A DNA stretch of 64,000 bases from Chamaelirium japonicum (GCA_947650365.1 OX393555.1:84821995-84885994); one strand, 5' to 3'; shown: positions 44,511-57,168, counted from the stretch's first letter. Translations and numbers: made by a program. Notes: generated from the letters alone by a model not told the origin.

Positions 44511-46705
44511 GAGCCTCTGCAAAGAGGAAAGAGGTGTGTTGGGTCCATCAAGTCTCCTCCAACCGGCAACCTATCTCTGTGAATGCCAATGTCTTTGGTA
44601 TTCATGGAACATTGCACAATCAAACTTTGATCGAGAAAGAAGTGAATCGGCAAGTTCGACGCATCTTCCACGTTCGTTCTGCTGCGAACAAGGAGGATAC
44701 CTGGATCGAGAAGCCTATCGAAGGTTTGGCTTGGCCATCCATTGTTTTCAACGACTCCGACCTTCAAGGAGTTCATACTCCCCACCGAGACCCTCTGGTC
44801 TTGAAACTCCTCATCGACGGAAGCACCGTCAACCGGATCCTCATCGACACCGGGAGCTCCATCGACATTATATTCTCGGATTGCTTCAAGCGTCTGGGAC
44901 ATAGATACTCAAGCCTCGACGTCGTCCCGACCGTGATCACTGGCTTCAACGGCGAATAAAGCATCACGATGGGAGAATCGAGATTCACACTCGATCTTAG
45001 CCGAGAGACTCGAGTCTCGGTGAGATTCGCAATAGTCGAAGGAGTGTCTAGCTACAACGCCATTCTCGGGCGACCATTCCTCCACCAGATCAATGCCATC
45101 TCCTCTTCTTATCACCAACTTCTCAAGTTTGCAACGGGAGAAGGCATCGTCTGCATTCGAGGCGATCAGCAAGCTGGGAGGTCTTGTGAGGCTGCTGCGG
45201 CTAAAACAGATCGAAAGATCAATATTGCTCCTCCAAAGCGGCCACGAGATGACGCTGGTCTCTCTTCCAAATAGCAATCAAAGGAGATTCCGCTGACCGA
45301 ACCCCCACCAATCGAATGGGAAGTCTCACCTTCAATTGAAGAGATCATCCCAATCAGCATCGGCGGCGGAAATCTCCCTCGACAAACATTTATTGGTACC
45401 GGTCTTAGCGACGCAGAAGCGCGAGACATGGTATCCTTCCTCCAGTCCAATATCGACGTCTTCGCTTGGGGTTTCGAAGACATGCCTGGAATCAATCCAG
45501 ATGACGCTTGTCACCGACTTGCGATCAAAGAAGAAGTGAAGCCTATCAAGCAAAAGCCACGCACCATCCGACCAGAGCTACAAGTTGCTGTTCAAGAGGA
45601 GATCAGTAAGTTACTCACACCAGGCTTCATTCGTGGAGTAGAGTATCCTACTTGGATCTCCAACATAGTTACTGTTCCAAAAAAGAATGGGAAGGTCAGA
45701 GTCTGCATCGACTTTACCAATCTCAATAAAGCTTGCCCCAAAGACCCATTCCCCATGCCAAGGATTGATAGACTCGTCGATGCCACTGCTGGCCACGAGC
45801 TATTGTCTTTCATGGATGGGTACTCTGGATACAATCAAATTCCGCTTCATCCGGATGATCAAGAGAAGACATGTTTTGTGACTAGCCGAGGTCTCTACTG
45901 CTACAATGTAATGCCATTCGGCCTCAAAAATGCTGGATCCACCTATCAAAGGTTAGTCACAAAGATGTTCGAAGATCAGATCGGTCGCAACATCGAAGTC
46001 TACATCGATGATCTCCTCACCAAGAGTTCCACTCGAGGAAAACATCTATCCGATCTGGCAGAAACCTTTCAAGTCCTTCGAAAGTATCACATGAAGCTCA
46101 ATCCTGCCAAGTGCGCTTTTGGAGTTCAATCGGGCAAATTTCTGGGTCACCTTGTGACCAGAAGAGGTATTGAGGCTAACCCCGACCAAATTCGAGCTAT
46201 CCTCGACATGCCATCGCCTACCAATCGGAAGGAAGTGCAACGCCTCACTAGAAGACTTGCTGCCCTCAATCGGTTCATCTCAAAGTCCTCCGACAAGTGT
46301 AAGCCTCTTTTCGACAAGCTGCGAAAGGCAGATACATCGGGATGGAGTCCTATTTGTAAAGAAGCTTTTCAAGGCATCAAGAAATATCTGGTGCAAGCTC
46401 CTATCCTGACTGCTCCACTTCCAAAAGAAGACTTGTGGCTCTATCTCGCCGTGACCGATCAAGCAATCAGTGCGGTCCTAGTCAGTAGAAGAGAAGGCGT
46501 CGAGCATCCAGTCTATTATATCCGCCACACTCTTCTTACGGCTGAAACTCGCTACTCAAAAACTGAGAAGGTCATCCTGGCCTTGCTCACCGCATCACGT
46601 CGTGTCTAACCTTACTTCGTCTCCCACCAGATCACTGTCATTTCAGAACACCCGCTCAAAGATATCGTTGACAAAGCTGGTCGAGCTGGTCGAATGACCA
46701 AATGA
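44511..46705 (+). pseudogene. pol N-terminal half of element 2: protease, reverse transcriptase, RNase H
   Basis: The protease active site DTG is at 44846-44854 (LIDTGSSIDII). Reverse transcriptase follows with NKACPKD, FMDGYSGYNQI and the catalytic YIDD at 46001-46012. Its linked RNase H continues to about 46700. One frame runs throughout, with stops at 44957 (TAA), 45272 (TAG), 46607 (TAA) and 46703 (TGA, probably a former TGG). The stretch 45275-46606 is open and covers the complete reverse transcriptase core. ACPKD in this position is typical of Tat rather than Athila elements. The protein would copy element RNA into DNA inside the particle, but this copy is broken. Confidence 0.92.
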
Positions 46706-48685
46706 GTGATCGAAATGAGTGCTCTGGGGATTCAGTTCGAATCTCACACTTCTATCAAAGGTCAAGCTGTTGCTGATTTTCTAGCTGACTTTCCAGTTAA
46801 AGACCCTATCACTTTGGAAGAAGATGTCGACATGCGCTTAGAAGATGAGGATAATCCTCCAATCAATCTTGCAACAAAAATTGATCCAAGTCTCGAGGCT
46901 ATTGCTGCAACTCCTCCATGGAAGATTTACACTGATGGAGCTTCAAGTGCGATCGGTTCAGGAACTGCGATAGTCTTGGTATCCCCTGAACTTGATCATC
47001 TCCAGAAGGCCACTCTCCTCGGATTCAATGCCACCAACAATGAAGCTGAATACGAAGCACTTATTTCCGGACTCGAAATGGCTGAATCCCTGGGGGTAGA
47101 TCGAATCATCGTCTGCAGCGATTCCCAGCTGATTATAAGGCAAATCAATGGAGAATATACAGCTCGAGAAGAAAGAATGCAACTCTATTTGGCCTTAGTA
47201 CGACGTCTTCAACAACGTTTTACTAATACTGAATTCATTCAAATCCCAAGAGCAGAGAACCGAGAAGCAGATGCCTTAGCCAATGCTGCCTCAGTTCTTA
47301 GAGACTCACTCGGAGGAAGGCAAATACAGATCGATTATCAAGAAGTGCCCAAGACCATCCCCGATCAACAGATCCTTGCTACTACAAAGAGATCTGGGGG
47401 TGGAGATCAATTAATGTTGAACCTTACTACTGCAAATGAATTTGAAGATTGGAGACAGTCAATTTTTGATTTCTTCAAATATGGCAAAGTACCAGAAGAT
47501 CCTAATCATGCCCGAAAACTTCAAAGGAAACTTCCTTGCTATACTATTCAAGGAGAAGATCTATATTTCAAATCTTACAACGGGATGTTGCTCAAGTGTC
47601 TTGGTCCCGAGCAAGCACAGGCAATCCTGATTGATATCCACTCTGGATCTTGTGGGAATCATTCGGGAGGAAGATCTCTTGAAGCCAAGACGAAGCTACA
47701 AGGTTACTACTGGCCTACAATGGCAAAAGATGCTCGCCAAGTTGTTCAAAGATGCGAGCCATGCCAACGACATGCTCGAGCTATCCATCTTCCTGCAGAT
47801 GAGCTTCACCAATTGTCGAGTTCATGGCCCTTCCATCAATGGGGGTTGGACTTCTTAGGGCCTTTTCCACCAACTCCTAGCAAAAAGAAATATCTGTTGC
47901 TAGCCACCGATTACTTCACCAAATGGGTCGAAGCTGTGCCCCTCTTCCGAGAGACCGATGATGAAGTGATCAAGTTCATTCGACATAACATCTTCTCAAG
48001 GTTTGGCACACCTCAAGTTCTTATCGCTGACAATGGAGCTCAATTCGACTCTGACAAGTTCCGCAATTTCTGTCTGAACAACGGAATCAAGCTTTTATAT
48101 TCAACTCCAAGATATCCTCAATGCAATGGTCAAGCTGAAGCCTCAAATAGAGCTATTCTTGGTATACTCAAGAAGAAACTCAACGGCAAGAAAGGATTAT
48201 GGGAACAAGTCCTACCTGAGGTTCTTTGTGGGTATCGCACAACCCCGAGAAGGTCAACAGGGTTCTCACCCTTTCGTCTGACGTATGGATCGGAAGCAGT
48301 ACTCCCAACAGAAAACATATCAAATACTCTCAAGACCAGGGCAGTTGAAGAAGGAATCAATGAAGATCTTCAAGTCAATGATCTGGACTTCTCTGAAGAA
48401 CTACGAGACCAAGCCTCCCTTCGTGTGGCCAAGTATCAGCAGAAGATCAAACAAGCCTATGATGAGAAAGTCTACAAACGGCAATTCCCAATCGACAGTC
48501 TGGTCCTTAGAGCAGTCTTCTACAACACAAAGGAACACAGCAGTGGGAAGCTTGCTCCCAACTGGGAAGGTCCATATATTGTCGAATCAGTTGGAGGCAA
48601 AGGCTCTTATCGACTAATCTCACCAGAATGGGATAGATTACCACGAGCTTGGAATTCTAGACACCTCAAACTGTTCTATCCATGA
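46706..48685 (+). pseudogene. pol C-terminal half of element 2: second RNase H and integrase
   Basis: This open 659-residue stretch is the longest surviving pol piece. The first domain is an extra RNase H (YTDGAS at 46928, NNEAEYEAL near 47036, SDSQL near 47117, READALANAAS near 47260), the additional domain known from Tat elements. Integrase follows with an HHCC zinc finger (His 47639, His 47660, Cys 47753, Cys 47762) and a D,D-35-E centre (Asp 47849, Asp 48029, Glu 48137). The end of the ORF has the APNWEGPY motif. The domains keep all visible catalytic residues, but the upstream stops separate them from gag and protease. Element 1 retains only the last part of this region. Confidence 0.92.
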
Positions 48686-48821
48686 TGTAAATTCCATGAT
48701 GAATGAAATTCTCTTTCAAATGTTCAAATGTGCAAGTTTTCAGCTTTTCAATTCAAGTTCTGAAGCAGTTTCAAATTATCCATATTCAAGTTACTAGGTC
48801 TTTTAACAAGTTTGGGTGTTA

Positions 48822-49114
48822 GAGTTGCGACTCAACCCCTTACTGGCAAATGTTAAAACTATTTCAGGTTGTCATTCAAAGCAACCTTCAAGTCACTGGT
48901 CGGTTTAACAAGTTGGGGAGTTTGTGTTGCGACACTACCCCTTACTTACAAATGTTAAACTGACCTTCAATTTCAATATTCAATTTCAATCAATTTCCAT
49001 ATCGTCTAACAGGTTTGGGTGCTTGAGTTGCGACTCAGCCCCTTACATATGAGTGTTACACGAATTCAAATTCAATTTTCAAAGTTACAAGTTTGAGTAA
49101 TCGAGTTGCAACTC
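48822..49114. repeat. Post-pol repeats with a GAGTTGCGACTC near-palindrome, element 2
   Basis: Four copies at 48822-48833, 48924-48935, 49025-49036 and 49103-49114, about 78-102 bp apart, match the repeats in element 1. The second copy is the paired-change variant GTGTTGCGACAC. The last forms a perfect 16-bp palindrome, TCGAGTTGCAACTCGA. 48686-49309 otherwise holds no gene. Confidence 0.75.
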
Positions 49115-49309
49115 GACCCCTTACATTCAAAAGATTGTATCTATTCCAATGCTATCCAGAACATGATATTCAAAGACATTCAACTCAAGAGACATCCAAT
49201 TTTCAGACACCAAAAAGATTTCTATTATCAAAAAGTTGCCAAGTACAGGAGTGAGTTGTTATATATCAAGAGTTTACAAGCACAACAACAAAAAAGAAGA
49301 TGGAAGATC

Positions 49310-52166
49310 TCAAGGTTTGGCCACACTTTGCGCACGCGACTTCTCTCCCTCGGATCCAGCGTGAGCTTTGCTCGCAACCGAAGCCTTTGAAGATCGGACA
49401 CTGCTGGCATGGGCCCTAAGTGCCTCCACCGCCTTCTCGGCTGTTTCTCGATAGCTCTTGACTTCAGACAATGCATGCTCTAACTCCTTCTTGGAGGTCT
49501 CCTCTCGGGCAGCAAAGGCAGCATGCTGGGCAACAAGTTGTTCCTTCAGCTCCTTAATTTCAGTTGCACGATCGCTAGACACAGTCTCAACCTTGAAGAG
49601 CCGATTCTTCAAGGATTCGAGTTCATGACCCTGTGCCTCGTTGCGGTTCTACAACCCCTTGCTCTCCAGTTTCTCTTTGCGGAGCTCCTCGATCTTAGCC
49701 TTAAGAGACTCCTTCTTCAAAGACAAAATTTCCCTCAGCTTGTCCCTCTCCTCTTGGGAAGCCTTCAGTTCGGCTGTCAGACGGGATATTTCAGATAAAG
49801 CCTCCCGTTCTCCTACCTTCCTGGAGAGTTTACTCGCAATTCTCAAAACCGCTGAGTTCTGCAAGTGTATACAGGAGAGTTAGAATTATTCTGAAAATAC
49901 AACTCGAATAATTAATCAAGCAGATGCACATACCACCACTTCGAGCCGATCAAAAGCTTCGTCCAGAGTAGCTTCCGGAAGGTTGCAAAGCTTCCGGATC
50001 ATACCAGTGGGGTGGTTGATATCAACATCACCCAAACTCTTTATCTTCTGAGTCGAGCCAACAGGCGTACCTGCAATCAACACAAGAGTTCAAAGAGTTA
50101 GAATATTTTCAACTTCAAAGACAAAGCAATCAAGATGGTGAATCATTCCGAATACCTGAGGCATCGACCCTAGGCTCTTTTCCCTTCCCGTGGCCAGAGC
50201 TCTTACCCTTTGAGGTAGATTTCTCCTTAGAGGGGGTCGGTTTCTTCTAGAGTTGGGGAGTCTCATCCCTCACACGACTTCCTCTCTCTATGTGGGCTGG
50301 AGAGGGAATGCCCCGAAGAGGTGAGATCCCCTCTTCACCTTGTGGCTGCTCGAGCCCAGCCACGAGGGCTGCCATCTCCTCAGCCAGAGAGCCTGAGGGA
50401 GGAGGAGGCTGCTCAACCTCCAAACCACCGCTTGCAGTCGGGCCTTCAAGACGAGGCACATCTGGGGGTATCTGGTCGAGGGGCGTAGGGTTGCTTCCAA
50501 CCCCATCGCTCCCCAAAAACTTGATCTTGAAGCGAACTGGTCGCTTCTTCAACTCCTCGAAGTGGTAAACGGGCTGTGCCTTCTTGCCGTCGCCCTCCGC
50601 CTCCATTACCTCCTCCATACGACGGGCCTTAGCCTCGTCAATAAGGATGGGTTGTGAGTCCACATCATCCCCACTAGTGGGGGTGGGAGGAATTTCTTCC
50701 TCGCCACCCCCATGTCCTTTGCCACCATCAGTGGGGGTGGGAGGAATCTCTCCCTCACCACCCCCATTTCCACCATCCCCTCCAGGGGGGGTGGGAGGAG
50801 TATCCCCACCACCACCATCCTCATCATCTTCATCATCTTCATTTTCTCCTTCGTCGCTGCCATTGCTGTCATCAGCATCATCATCGCCACCCTTATCCTC
50901 TTCACCTCCACCTTCCTCCTCTCTCTCTTCTTCCTCTTCTTCTTCTTCCCCCTTTTTCTCTTCTTCTTTCTTCTCCTCCTCCTCAACATAGACTTTCCTT
51001 TTCTTCTTCGCCTGGCCTTGGCGACGAATCACCAGTTTCTCCTCTGTGGGTAAGGTACGCCTGGTTCCGTACGCCTTCTTCTCGATCCGAATGTTTCTAA
51101 CAATTTTGCTAGATTAAGGGTCCTCCTTATAATCAGAATAGATGACCTCGTTATCTTCATAACGAACCTTCGATCGATGGAGGAGGTTGGCATTGCCGTG
51201 TCGAACCGGGTAATTCGAGAATTGCTTCCATGATCGGGTCCCGCATGTCAGCTCCAGGAAAAGATTGTCAATAGCCCCAACTCGCTCCGAAGACCACGAG
51301 AGAGCTCCTCCTGCACAGTACATATCTACCTCTTTGTGCACCTTGTACCGGGGAGTCTCAGGTACCGACAGAGGAGTCCATGCATCGGACACCGATAGTG
51401 GCCAGTCGGTGTAGAGCTTATCAGAGCCGATGGTGTCAACAATCGGGTGAAGGGCGGAGACACCCGTCAGATTGTAGAATGGACTGTCTTTCCTCCAAGC
51501 CCATCGATAATGATAGAAGAAATACCCTAGCTCGATCCGGGCTACTTCACCATCAGGGAGGCTGGAATAGCATTCCCTGAGTTCCTTCTGGAAGTCAGAC
51601 TCTACGCGACAGAAAGCGTAGATGATCCTCCAGGCGTTCCCAGTGACCTACCCAGGACAAAGACCGGAGGTGTTCAGCAACCTCGTGGCAAAAGGCGGCA
51701 ATGGAAGGCGCAGTCCACAGTTGAGCTGGCCAATGGTGACGATGGTTCCCATCACTTGCTCCTTGCTCGCATACGTGATGAAGATTGTCCGCCTGTCGAT
51801 ACCAAAAGCAGATAGAACTCCCGGAAGCGCTGGTCGAGACTTTCCCTCTGTGAAACATGCTAGCAACTTCTGCAGCTTCTCCCTCTTCAAATCAGTAAGT
51901 TTGCCACCAATATTATACCCAAACTCCAGTTCCGCCGACAAAGGCAGCTGTGGGCAAAGAACAAATCTCGCTTTGGGGATGTGCTCCGGACGGGAGGGTA
52001 CAGAAGCAAACCCCACTCCTTGGTGCCTCTTGCCCAATTGACCAAGCTCGATCAACTCGGCCCTGCCTTTGCCACAGCCCTTCGGGACAGATGTTTCTTC
52101 AGCGATTTCCTTCCCCTTCCTTTTGGAAGGAATCGCGACCTTCTTTGAACTACCGGAGGAGGCCAT
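49310..52166 (-). pseudogene. Antisense ORF (aORF) of Tat element 2, three exons, several stops
   Basis: Exons read on the minus strand are 52166-50156, 50070-49934 and 49858-49310, with GT-AG introns of 85 and 75 bp. Splicing keeps one frame of about 898 codons. Stops interrupt it at 51648 (TAG where element 1 has CAG), 51114 (TAA), 50247 (TAG) and 49649 (TAG where element 1 has CAG). The layout matches element 1: the LPLPPF region, an AKKKRKV nuclear-localisation-like motif (about residue 388), an E/D/G-rich stretch, IPPTPT repeats and a C-terminal coiled coil. The one-base deletion of element 1 is absent here. The product's role is unknown. Conservation of introns and domains suggests that the ancestor was expressed. 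Confidence 0.8.
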
Positions 52167-52600
52167 TCGATCGATCGAGAGGGAACAGAGAAAGGGAGAT
52201 CGGAAGCAAAAGCTCTGGACTTCGAAAAATTTTCTGAAAGCGTGGGGCGAAAATGACAGCCAGAGAAGCTTAAGTATCCAGAGGGAATTAAGCGCATAAA
52301 TCGAGATGACACTTGTCATCACCATATCAAATCGCGTGTTTTTGTAGGTACACGTTGCATCCATCCATAGCAAGCGCAAAATCAGGCGAACAGTCGGGAC
52401 CAGACGAAACGTCGAGCCGGCCGGATCACCGGTTCAAATGAACCACCGGTTCAAGCGAACCACTGGCTCTACCGAACCACTAGGCCTGAAGATTCAACTC
52501 GTTGCATAAGTATTTTGTCCGATCAACCGGCAGGATGGTGGGTAATTTACCAGAGTATCAGACGAAAAAACAGGCTCTTTCGCCTTAACCCTCAAACCTT
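52167..52600 (-). other. Upstream region of the element 2 antisense gene
   Basis: No gene. It aligns with the promoter-like region of element 1, but both G-box equivalents and the TATA box carry changes (GGATACTTAAG instead of GGGTATATAAG). About 52400-52500 contains repeated ACCGGTTCAA-like motifs facing the tandem array. Confidence 0.55.
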
Positions 52601-53735
52601 GATCGGCTGATTTTAACCGATCGGTCAAAATCACCTGATCAGTCAATTTTCTACTGGATCAGGCAAAAAACTTGTGTTTATTGCCGATCACCCAAACCTT
52701 GACCGACTGATTTTAACCGATCGGTCAAACTTGACCGATTGGTCAAAATCACCCGATCAGTCAATTTTCTACTGGATCAGGCAAAAAACTTGTGTTTTTT
52801 ACCGATCACCCAAACCTTGACCGGCTAATTTTTACCGATCGATCAAACTTGACCGATCGGTCAAAATCACCCGATCAGTCAATTTTCTACTGGATCAGGC
52901 AAAAAACTTGTGTTTTTTACCGATCACCCAAACCTTGACCGGTTGATTTTAATCGATCGGTCAAACTTGACCGATCGGTCAAAATCACCCGATCAGTCAA
53001 TTTTCTACTGGATCAGGCAAAAAACTTGTGTTTTTTGCCGATCACCCAAACCTTAACCGGCTGATTTTAACCGATCGGTCAAACTTGACCGATCGGTCAA
53101 AATCACCCGATCAGTCAATTTTCTACTGGATCAGGCAAAAAACTTATGTTTTTTACCGATCACCCAAACCTTAACCGGCTAATTTTAACCGATCGGTCAA
53201 ACTTGACCGATCGGTCAAAATCACCCGATCAGTCAATTTTCTACGGGATCAGGCAAAAAACTTGTGTTTTTTGCCGATCACCCAAACCTTGACCGGCTGA
53301 TTTTAACCGATCGGTCAAACTTGACCGATCGATCAAAATCACCCGATCAGTCAATTTTCTACTGGATCAAGCAAAAAACTTGTGTTTTTTGCCGATCACC
53401 CAAACCTTGATCGGCTGATTTTAACCGATCGGTCAAACTTGGCCGATCGGTCAAAATCAACCGATCGAGTGATTTTCTACTGGATCAGGCAAGAAACTCA
53501 TGTTTTTTGCCGATCAACCAAATCTTGACCGGCTGATTTTAACCGATCGGTCAAACTTGACCGATCGGTCAAAATCAACCGATCGGTCAATTTTCTACTG
53601 GATCGATCAAAAAACTATGTTTTTTGACCGATCACTCCAACGTTGACCGGTTGAATTCGACCGATCGGTCAAGTTTGGCCGATCGGTTAAGTTTGACCGA
53701 TCGGTCAAATTTGACCGATCAGTCTATTTTTTTGC
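52600..53735. repeat. 118-bp tandem array of Tat element 2
   Basis: Nine units with exactly 118-bp spacing. The motif CTACTGGATC (or variant) starts at 52651, 52769, 52887, 53005, 53123, 53241, 53359, 53477 and 53595. Most units hold two ACCGATCGGTC palindromes 18 bp apart. The array ends in palindromes at about 53660-53715. The unit sequence differs from element 1, but the unit length and palindrome spacing are the same. Confidence 0.92.
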
Positions 53736-53820
53736 TAACATTTCGACAGAGCTCCTTTTGACAGGGGATCGATAGCTTTGCACCAATAATCCAAGCCAGC
53801 CAAGGCAGACTCTTAGCTAA

Positions 53821-53835
53821 CTTGGAGGGGGTAAC
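53821..53835 (+). promoter_or_regulatory. Polypurine tract of Tat element 2
   Basis: CTTGGAGGGGGTAAC ends at the 3' LTR. The purine core GGAGGGGG is at 53824-53831. Confidence 0.85.
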
Positions 53836-54671
53836 TGTGGGTGCAAATTTTGGTAAGAAATCTGTAAGCAGCAGGACCCACCGGCCCTGCCTGGTGGGCC
53901 CACGAAGACTACAGCGGGACCCACCGGCCCTGCCTGGTGGGCCCACGCGGACTACAGCGGGACCCACCGGCCCTACCTGGTGAGCCCACGAAGACTACAG
54001 CAGGACCCACCAGCCCTGCCTGGTGGGCCCATGAAGACTACAGCGGGACCCACCGGCCCTGCCTGGTGGGCCCACGAAGACTATCGTGGGACCCACCGGC
54101 CCTGCATGGTGAGCCCAATAGCCTATGGAATCCCCCAGAAGACGGTAGCGGGGCCCACCAGCTTTACCTGGAGAATCCTCGGATGCTGCAGCATAAACCG
54201 CCATTTACCACCAGATAATCCTATAAATAGCAGAGCCTTCGAATGAAAAAAGGATCCAATCTTAGATCCGATTTCGAATCCAGAGAGAAAATCCAGTGCC
54301 ATCATCATCTGATATCTGATTTCAGAAATCAGAATTCTGGAAGTTCAAACCCTTTCAATCTTCAACTCTTCTTGATCTTCTTCTTGTCCTCGAAGAGGTT
54401 AGAGAGACTTCAGTGACACTCGGCCTGTCGAGGTCACTTTGATCAAAGTGTTAGTGAATTCGGGTTGCTCCCTATAGCACGGAGACGTAGGCTTCGGCTG
54501 AACTCCGAGATCACATCTCTCGTGTCAAAACTCTCTGATTGTATCTCTCTCTATTAACATATCGAAAGCAACGACTTCAACCGACAGATCGTGCAACGAT
54601 CTCTCCGAATAAAAACTTCAATTGACTGGTGAGGTGAGGTCTTCGGGTCGGCACGAAGATTTTCCCCCACA
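53836..54671 (+). repeat. 3' LTR of Tat element 2
   Basis: 836 bp, TGTGGG...CCCACA. It has the same six 43-bp repeats and a TATAAATA box near 54222. About 27 substitutions and two small indels separate it from the 5' LTR. Confidence 0.95.
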
Positions 54672-54676
54672 GGTCC
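54672..54676. repeat. Target-site duplication GGTCC, right side of element 2
   Basis: Copy of 41812-41816. The LARD LTR continues with CGATAATTATTAG. Confidence 0.92.
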
Positions 54677-57168
54677 CGATAATTATTAGTTATTCAATTT
54701 ATTGATTAATTTAAGGGAATCCTAATTACGGTGTCCATACAATCAAAAGCAATCATTATTATTATTATTAATATTTTAAGCATGCGTCGCCAGACTCGCG
54801 ACTCCGCATGCAAGGCGGGGTCCACTTGACCATATGCGACGATGCCCGGCGGGGCCCGCATGCAGTGTCATGGACACCTACCCTTAGTCATTCTCATTTT
54901 CCACTATTAAAGACCACACAAGGGTAGTAGATGTCACCTGGTTGTCGATCGTACACGACTCCTGCTAGTTGCCTCTGATCCGTCTCCACTGGATCACCAT
55001 AATCATGGTCTGATAACAAACACAGATCTATATCACAACTCTATCAATTCAAACAAAAGAAACTACGACGAGGGTTCTATGCCAAGGATAGTCGGGCACC
55101 CTCGATAGGGGACCAACATTGAGTCGACAGCACGCAAATTTGTGCGATTGAAGGACTCGAACCTAAACACTACTAGGCCAATCAAGTAAATAGAAGCTAA
55201 ACCTACTCATCGAATCGGGCTCGAAGAACCCCTTCCGATGGTTCCAGTTTTGCTGGAATCATACTTCGGTCGGATGATTTCGGGTCAAACCACGTAGAAC
55301 CGATAAAATCGATCGCATGGCTGGGTTGATAGGGTAGAAGGGGTTCTAGGGTTATCTTCTAGGTTTAAAAGGTTGGACTCAATATTCTAAGCACAATGCC
55401 GCTGGTTTCGTCCGAATCCGAGTTCGGATGATGAAACGGCGGTCAAACCACGGTACCACGATAATATCGGGTCAAAGGATAAAACAGGGTATTAAACAGT
55501 ATAATTACTATTCTAGACTATGACCAACAGGTAGGAATTTCCGAGCCGGTCGAAATGGCACTGGTTTCGTCCAATTCCGAGTTCGGACGGATAAATGGCA
55601 GTCGAACCAAAATTCACTGGTTCACGGGTCTGGTTCAGGTGAACCAGACCGGTTCACTGTTCTGGTCGGGTCGGGTCGGGCCTGCAGTGGAAAGTCCGGT
55701 CGGGTTCAGGGTTTAATAGGTCGGGTCTGGGTTAAATTAAATAACCTGGGAAATTACTATTCTACCCCCCCCATCTCCTTCTTCTCCACGAGACCAGCCC
55801 GAGGGGGCTGGTTCCTGGGCGTCGGCGGCCGGCGGGAGGGGCGGCCTGGAGCGCCGGCGAGCGCTCGGCCGGCCTCTCCCGCACCACCCCCACGGAGGAG
55901 GCGCGGGGGGAGGCGGCCGAAGCGGTCGTCGGAGCCCGAGAGCCGGCCGGAGGGGGCTTCGCATGGAGCTTGGTCGGAGGTCGGAGGTCGCCGGGGAGGG
56001 GTTTGGTGCGGCAGCGATCACTGCCCGTGTGGGCCGCGGCAAGGGAGGAGGAAGGGCCGGGGGTCGAGGGGTTGGGTCGCGGAGGGGATGAGAGGAGAAG
56101 GGTGGCTGACCTGGGGGTCTCAGCATGCTCACCGGGGCTCCGGCGAGGGGCGGGTTGGCTGCTCCATCTCCCTCGATCTCTTCTCCTTCTCCGTCTCCGG
56201 CTCTCGCTCTCTCTCTCTCTGCATCCCATTCTCTCTCTCTCTCTTTCTCTCTCTCTCATGTTCTCTCTCTCTCTACATCCCGTTCTCTCTCCCTTTGCAT
56301 CCCGTTCTCTCTCCCTTCCTCTCGTTCTCTCTCTCTATTTATAGACTCTAGGTTGGTAACGAGATAGGGTGGGGGATAGAGTCGGTTAAGGCCTTAGCGA
56401 GAGGGGATAAAGATAAGAAAGATAGGGATATATCATCCCAATCCTGCCCGATAATTCCCATCCGAATTTCGGATTTAAATAACTGGGGAGGGAGGTCAAG
56501 AGAGCCTAAATTATGCTAGGAGACCGGGAGGCAGGCTCTAGGGCTGGTCGGGCTCGGTCCCGAGCACTGAACCGGGCTCGGTTGGAATCCGGGTGCGATT
56601 CGTCCATCAACCAGGCTGAAAAGAATAATAAGCCTTAACTATCAAACCGGAAGTCGGAATAAGGTCCGAGAGGATTCGTTGGAAAGTACTCGTCAAAGAG
56701 AACGCGTTAGCGCTTGGTACATAATTTTTTGACTTATGGATATCCCGAAAAGAAGGAAAGACTCCAAAACTCAAAATAGCAGTAACTATTCACTCGGGTG
56801 TCGGATCGACCCTAACTCAGGCTCATTGGAAGGCTCTCTCAGAGCCTCATCTAACATATCTTGTTTCGTTACGATCTGATCAACCGATCTCTTGTGGAAA
56901 ACAAAACAGCTACAACTATCGAGCAATTATCGTTTTTCTAGGGTTTACCTGCCGGGCTGTCGAAACTGGCTGCGCATACACCTGATCGTTGCACGGAACG
57001 CACCATCGTGACATGCTCGAAGTTACGGAGAATGTGAACGTAAAACATCCCATAGGTTTATGTTCCATTTATCGAGAAAAAGCTCACAGAAAAGGTCTGG
57101 CTGTAAAAAGACGAAACTAGCCATTGAGGATTTCTATTATTCTCAAATCTTACACCACAGGTGTTACA
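54677..57168 (-). repeat. 5' LTR of the LARD, second part
   Basis: Matches about 35157-37635 of the other LTR, including the TATA box (56336-56343, minus strand), GA-rich microsatellite (about 56200-56335) and GC island (about 55780-56170). It ends at TGTAACACC on the minus strand (57168), followed by GCCTA. Confidence 0.92.

Larger units (their letters stand above)
41817..54671 (+). mobile_element. Tat element 2: full-length Ty3/gypsy retrotransposon, decayed
   Basis: This 12855-bp element has LTRs of 826 and 836 bp, a GGTCC target duplication, primer site, gag, pol (protease, reverse transcriptase, RNase H, a second RNase H, integrase), post-pol palindromic repeats, an antisense gene, a 118-bp tandem array, a purine tract and the 3' LTR. 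The extra RNase H, the ACPKD motif in reverse transcriptase and the antisense gene mark the Tat lineage. gag-pol has at least eight in-frame stops and a one-base deletion, so the element is no longer autonomous. By eye the LTRs differ at about 27 positions (about 3.3%) plus two indels, so it is much older than element 1. Confidence 0.95.
33549..57168 (-). mobile_element. LARD-like long-LTR retrotransposon, split by Tat element 2
   Basis: Without the nested element 2 it is about 10.76 kb: LTRs of 4087 and about 4101 bp and a 2572-bp interior without recognisable gag or pol. On the minus strand the LTR runs from TGTAACACC to GGGGCGTGACA. A primer site for initiator tRNA-Met (TGGTATCAGAGCC, 40205-40193) follows the 5' (right) LTR. 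The interior ends with GACGAAAATTTTTTTAA just before the 3' LTR, a sequence I recognise from the 3' end of Tekay/Del chromoviruses. It therefore looks like a large retrotransposon derivative of that clade, moved by enzymes from autonomous relatives. Its GCCTA target duplication is intact. Confidence 0.9.

Noticed and set aside
52600..53735. CRISPR-like regular repeats
   Set aside because: The 118-bp units are contiguous tandem repeats without unique spacers, in a plant retrotransposon.
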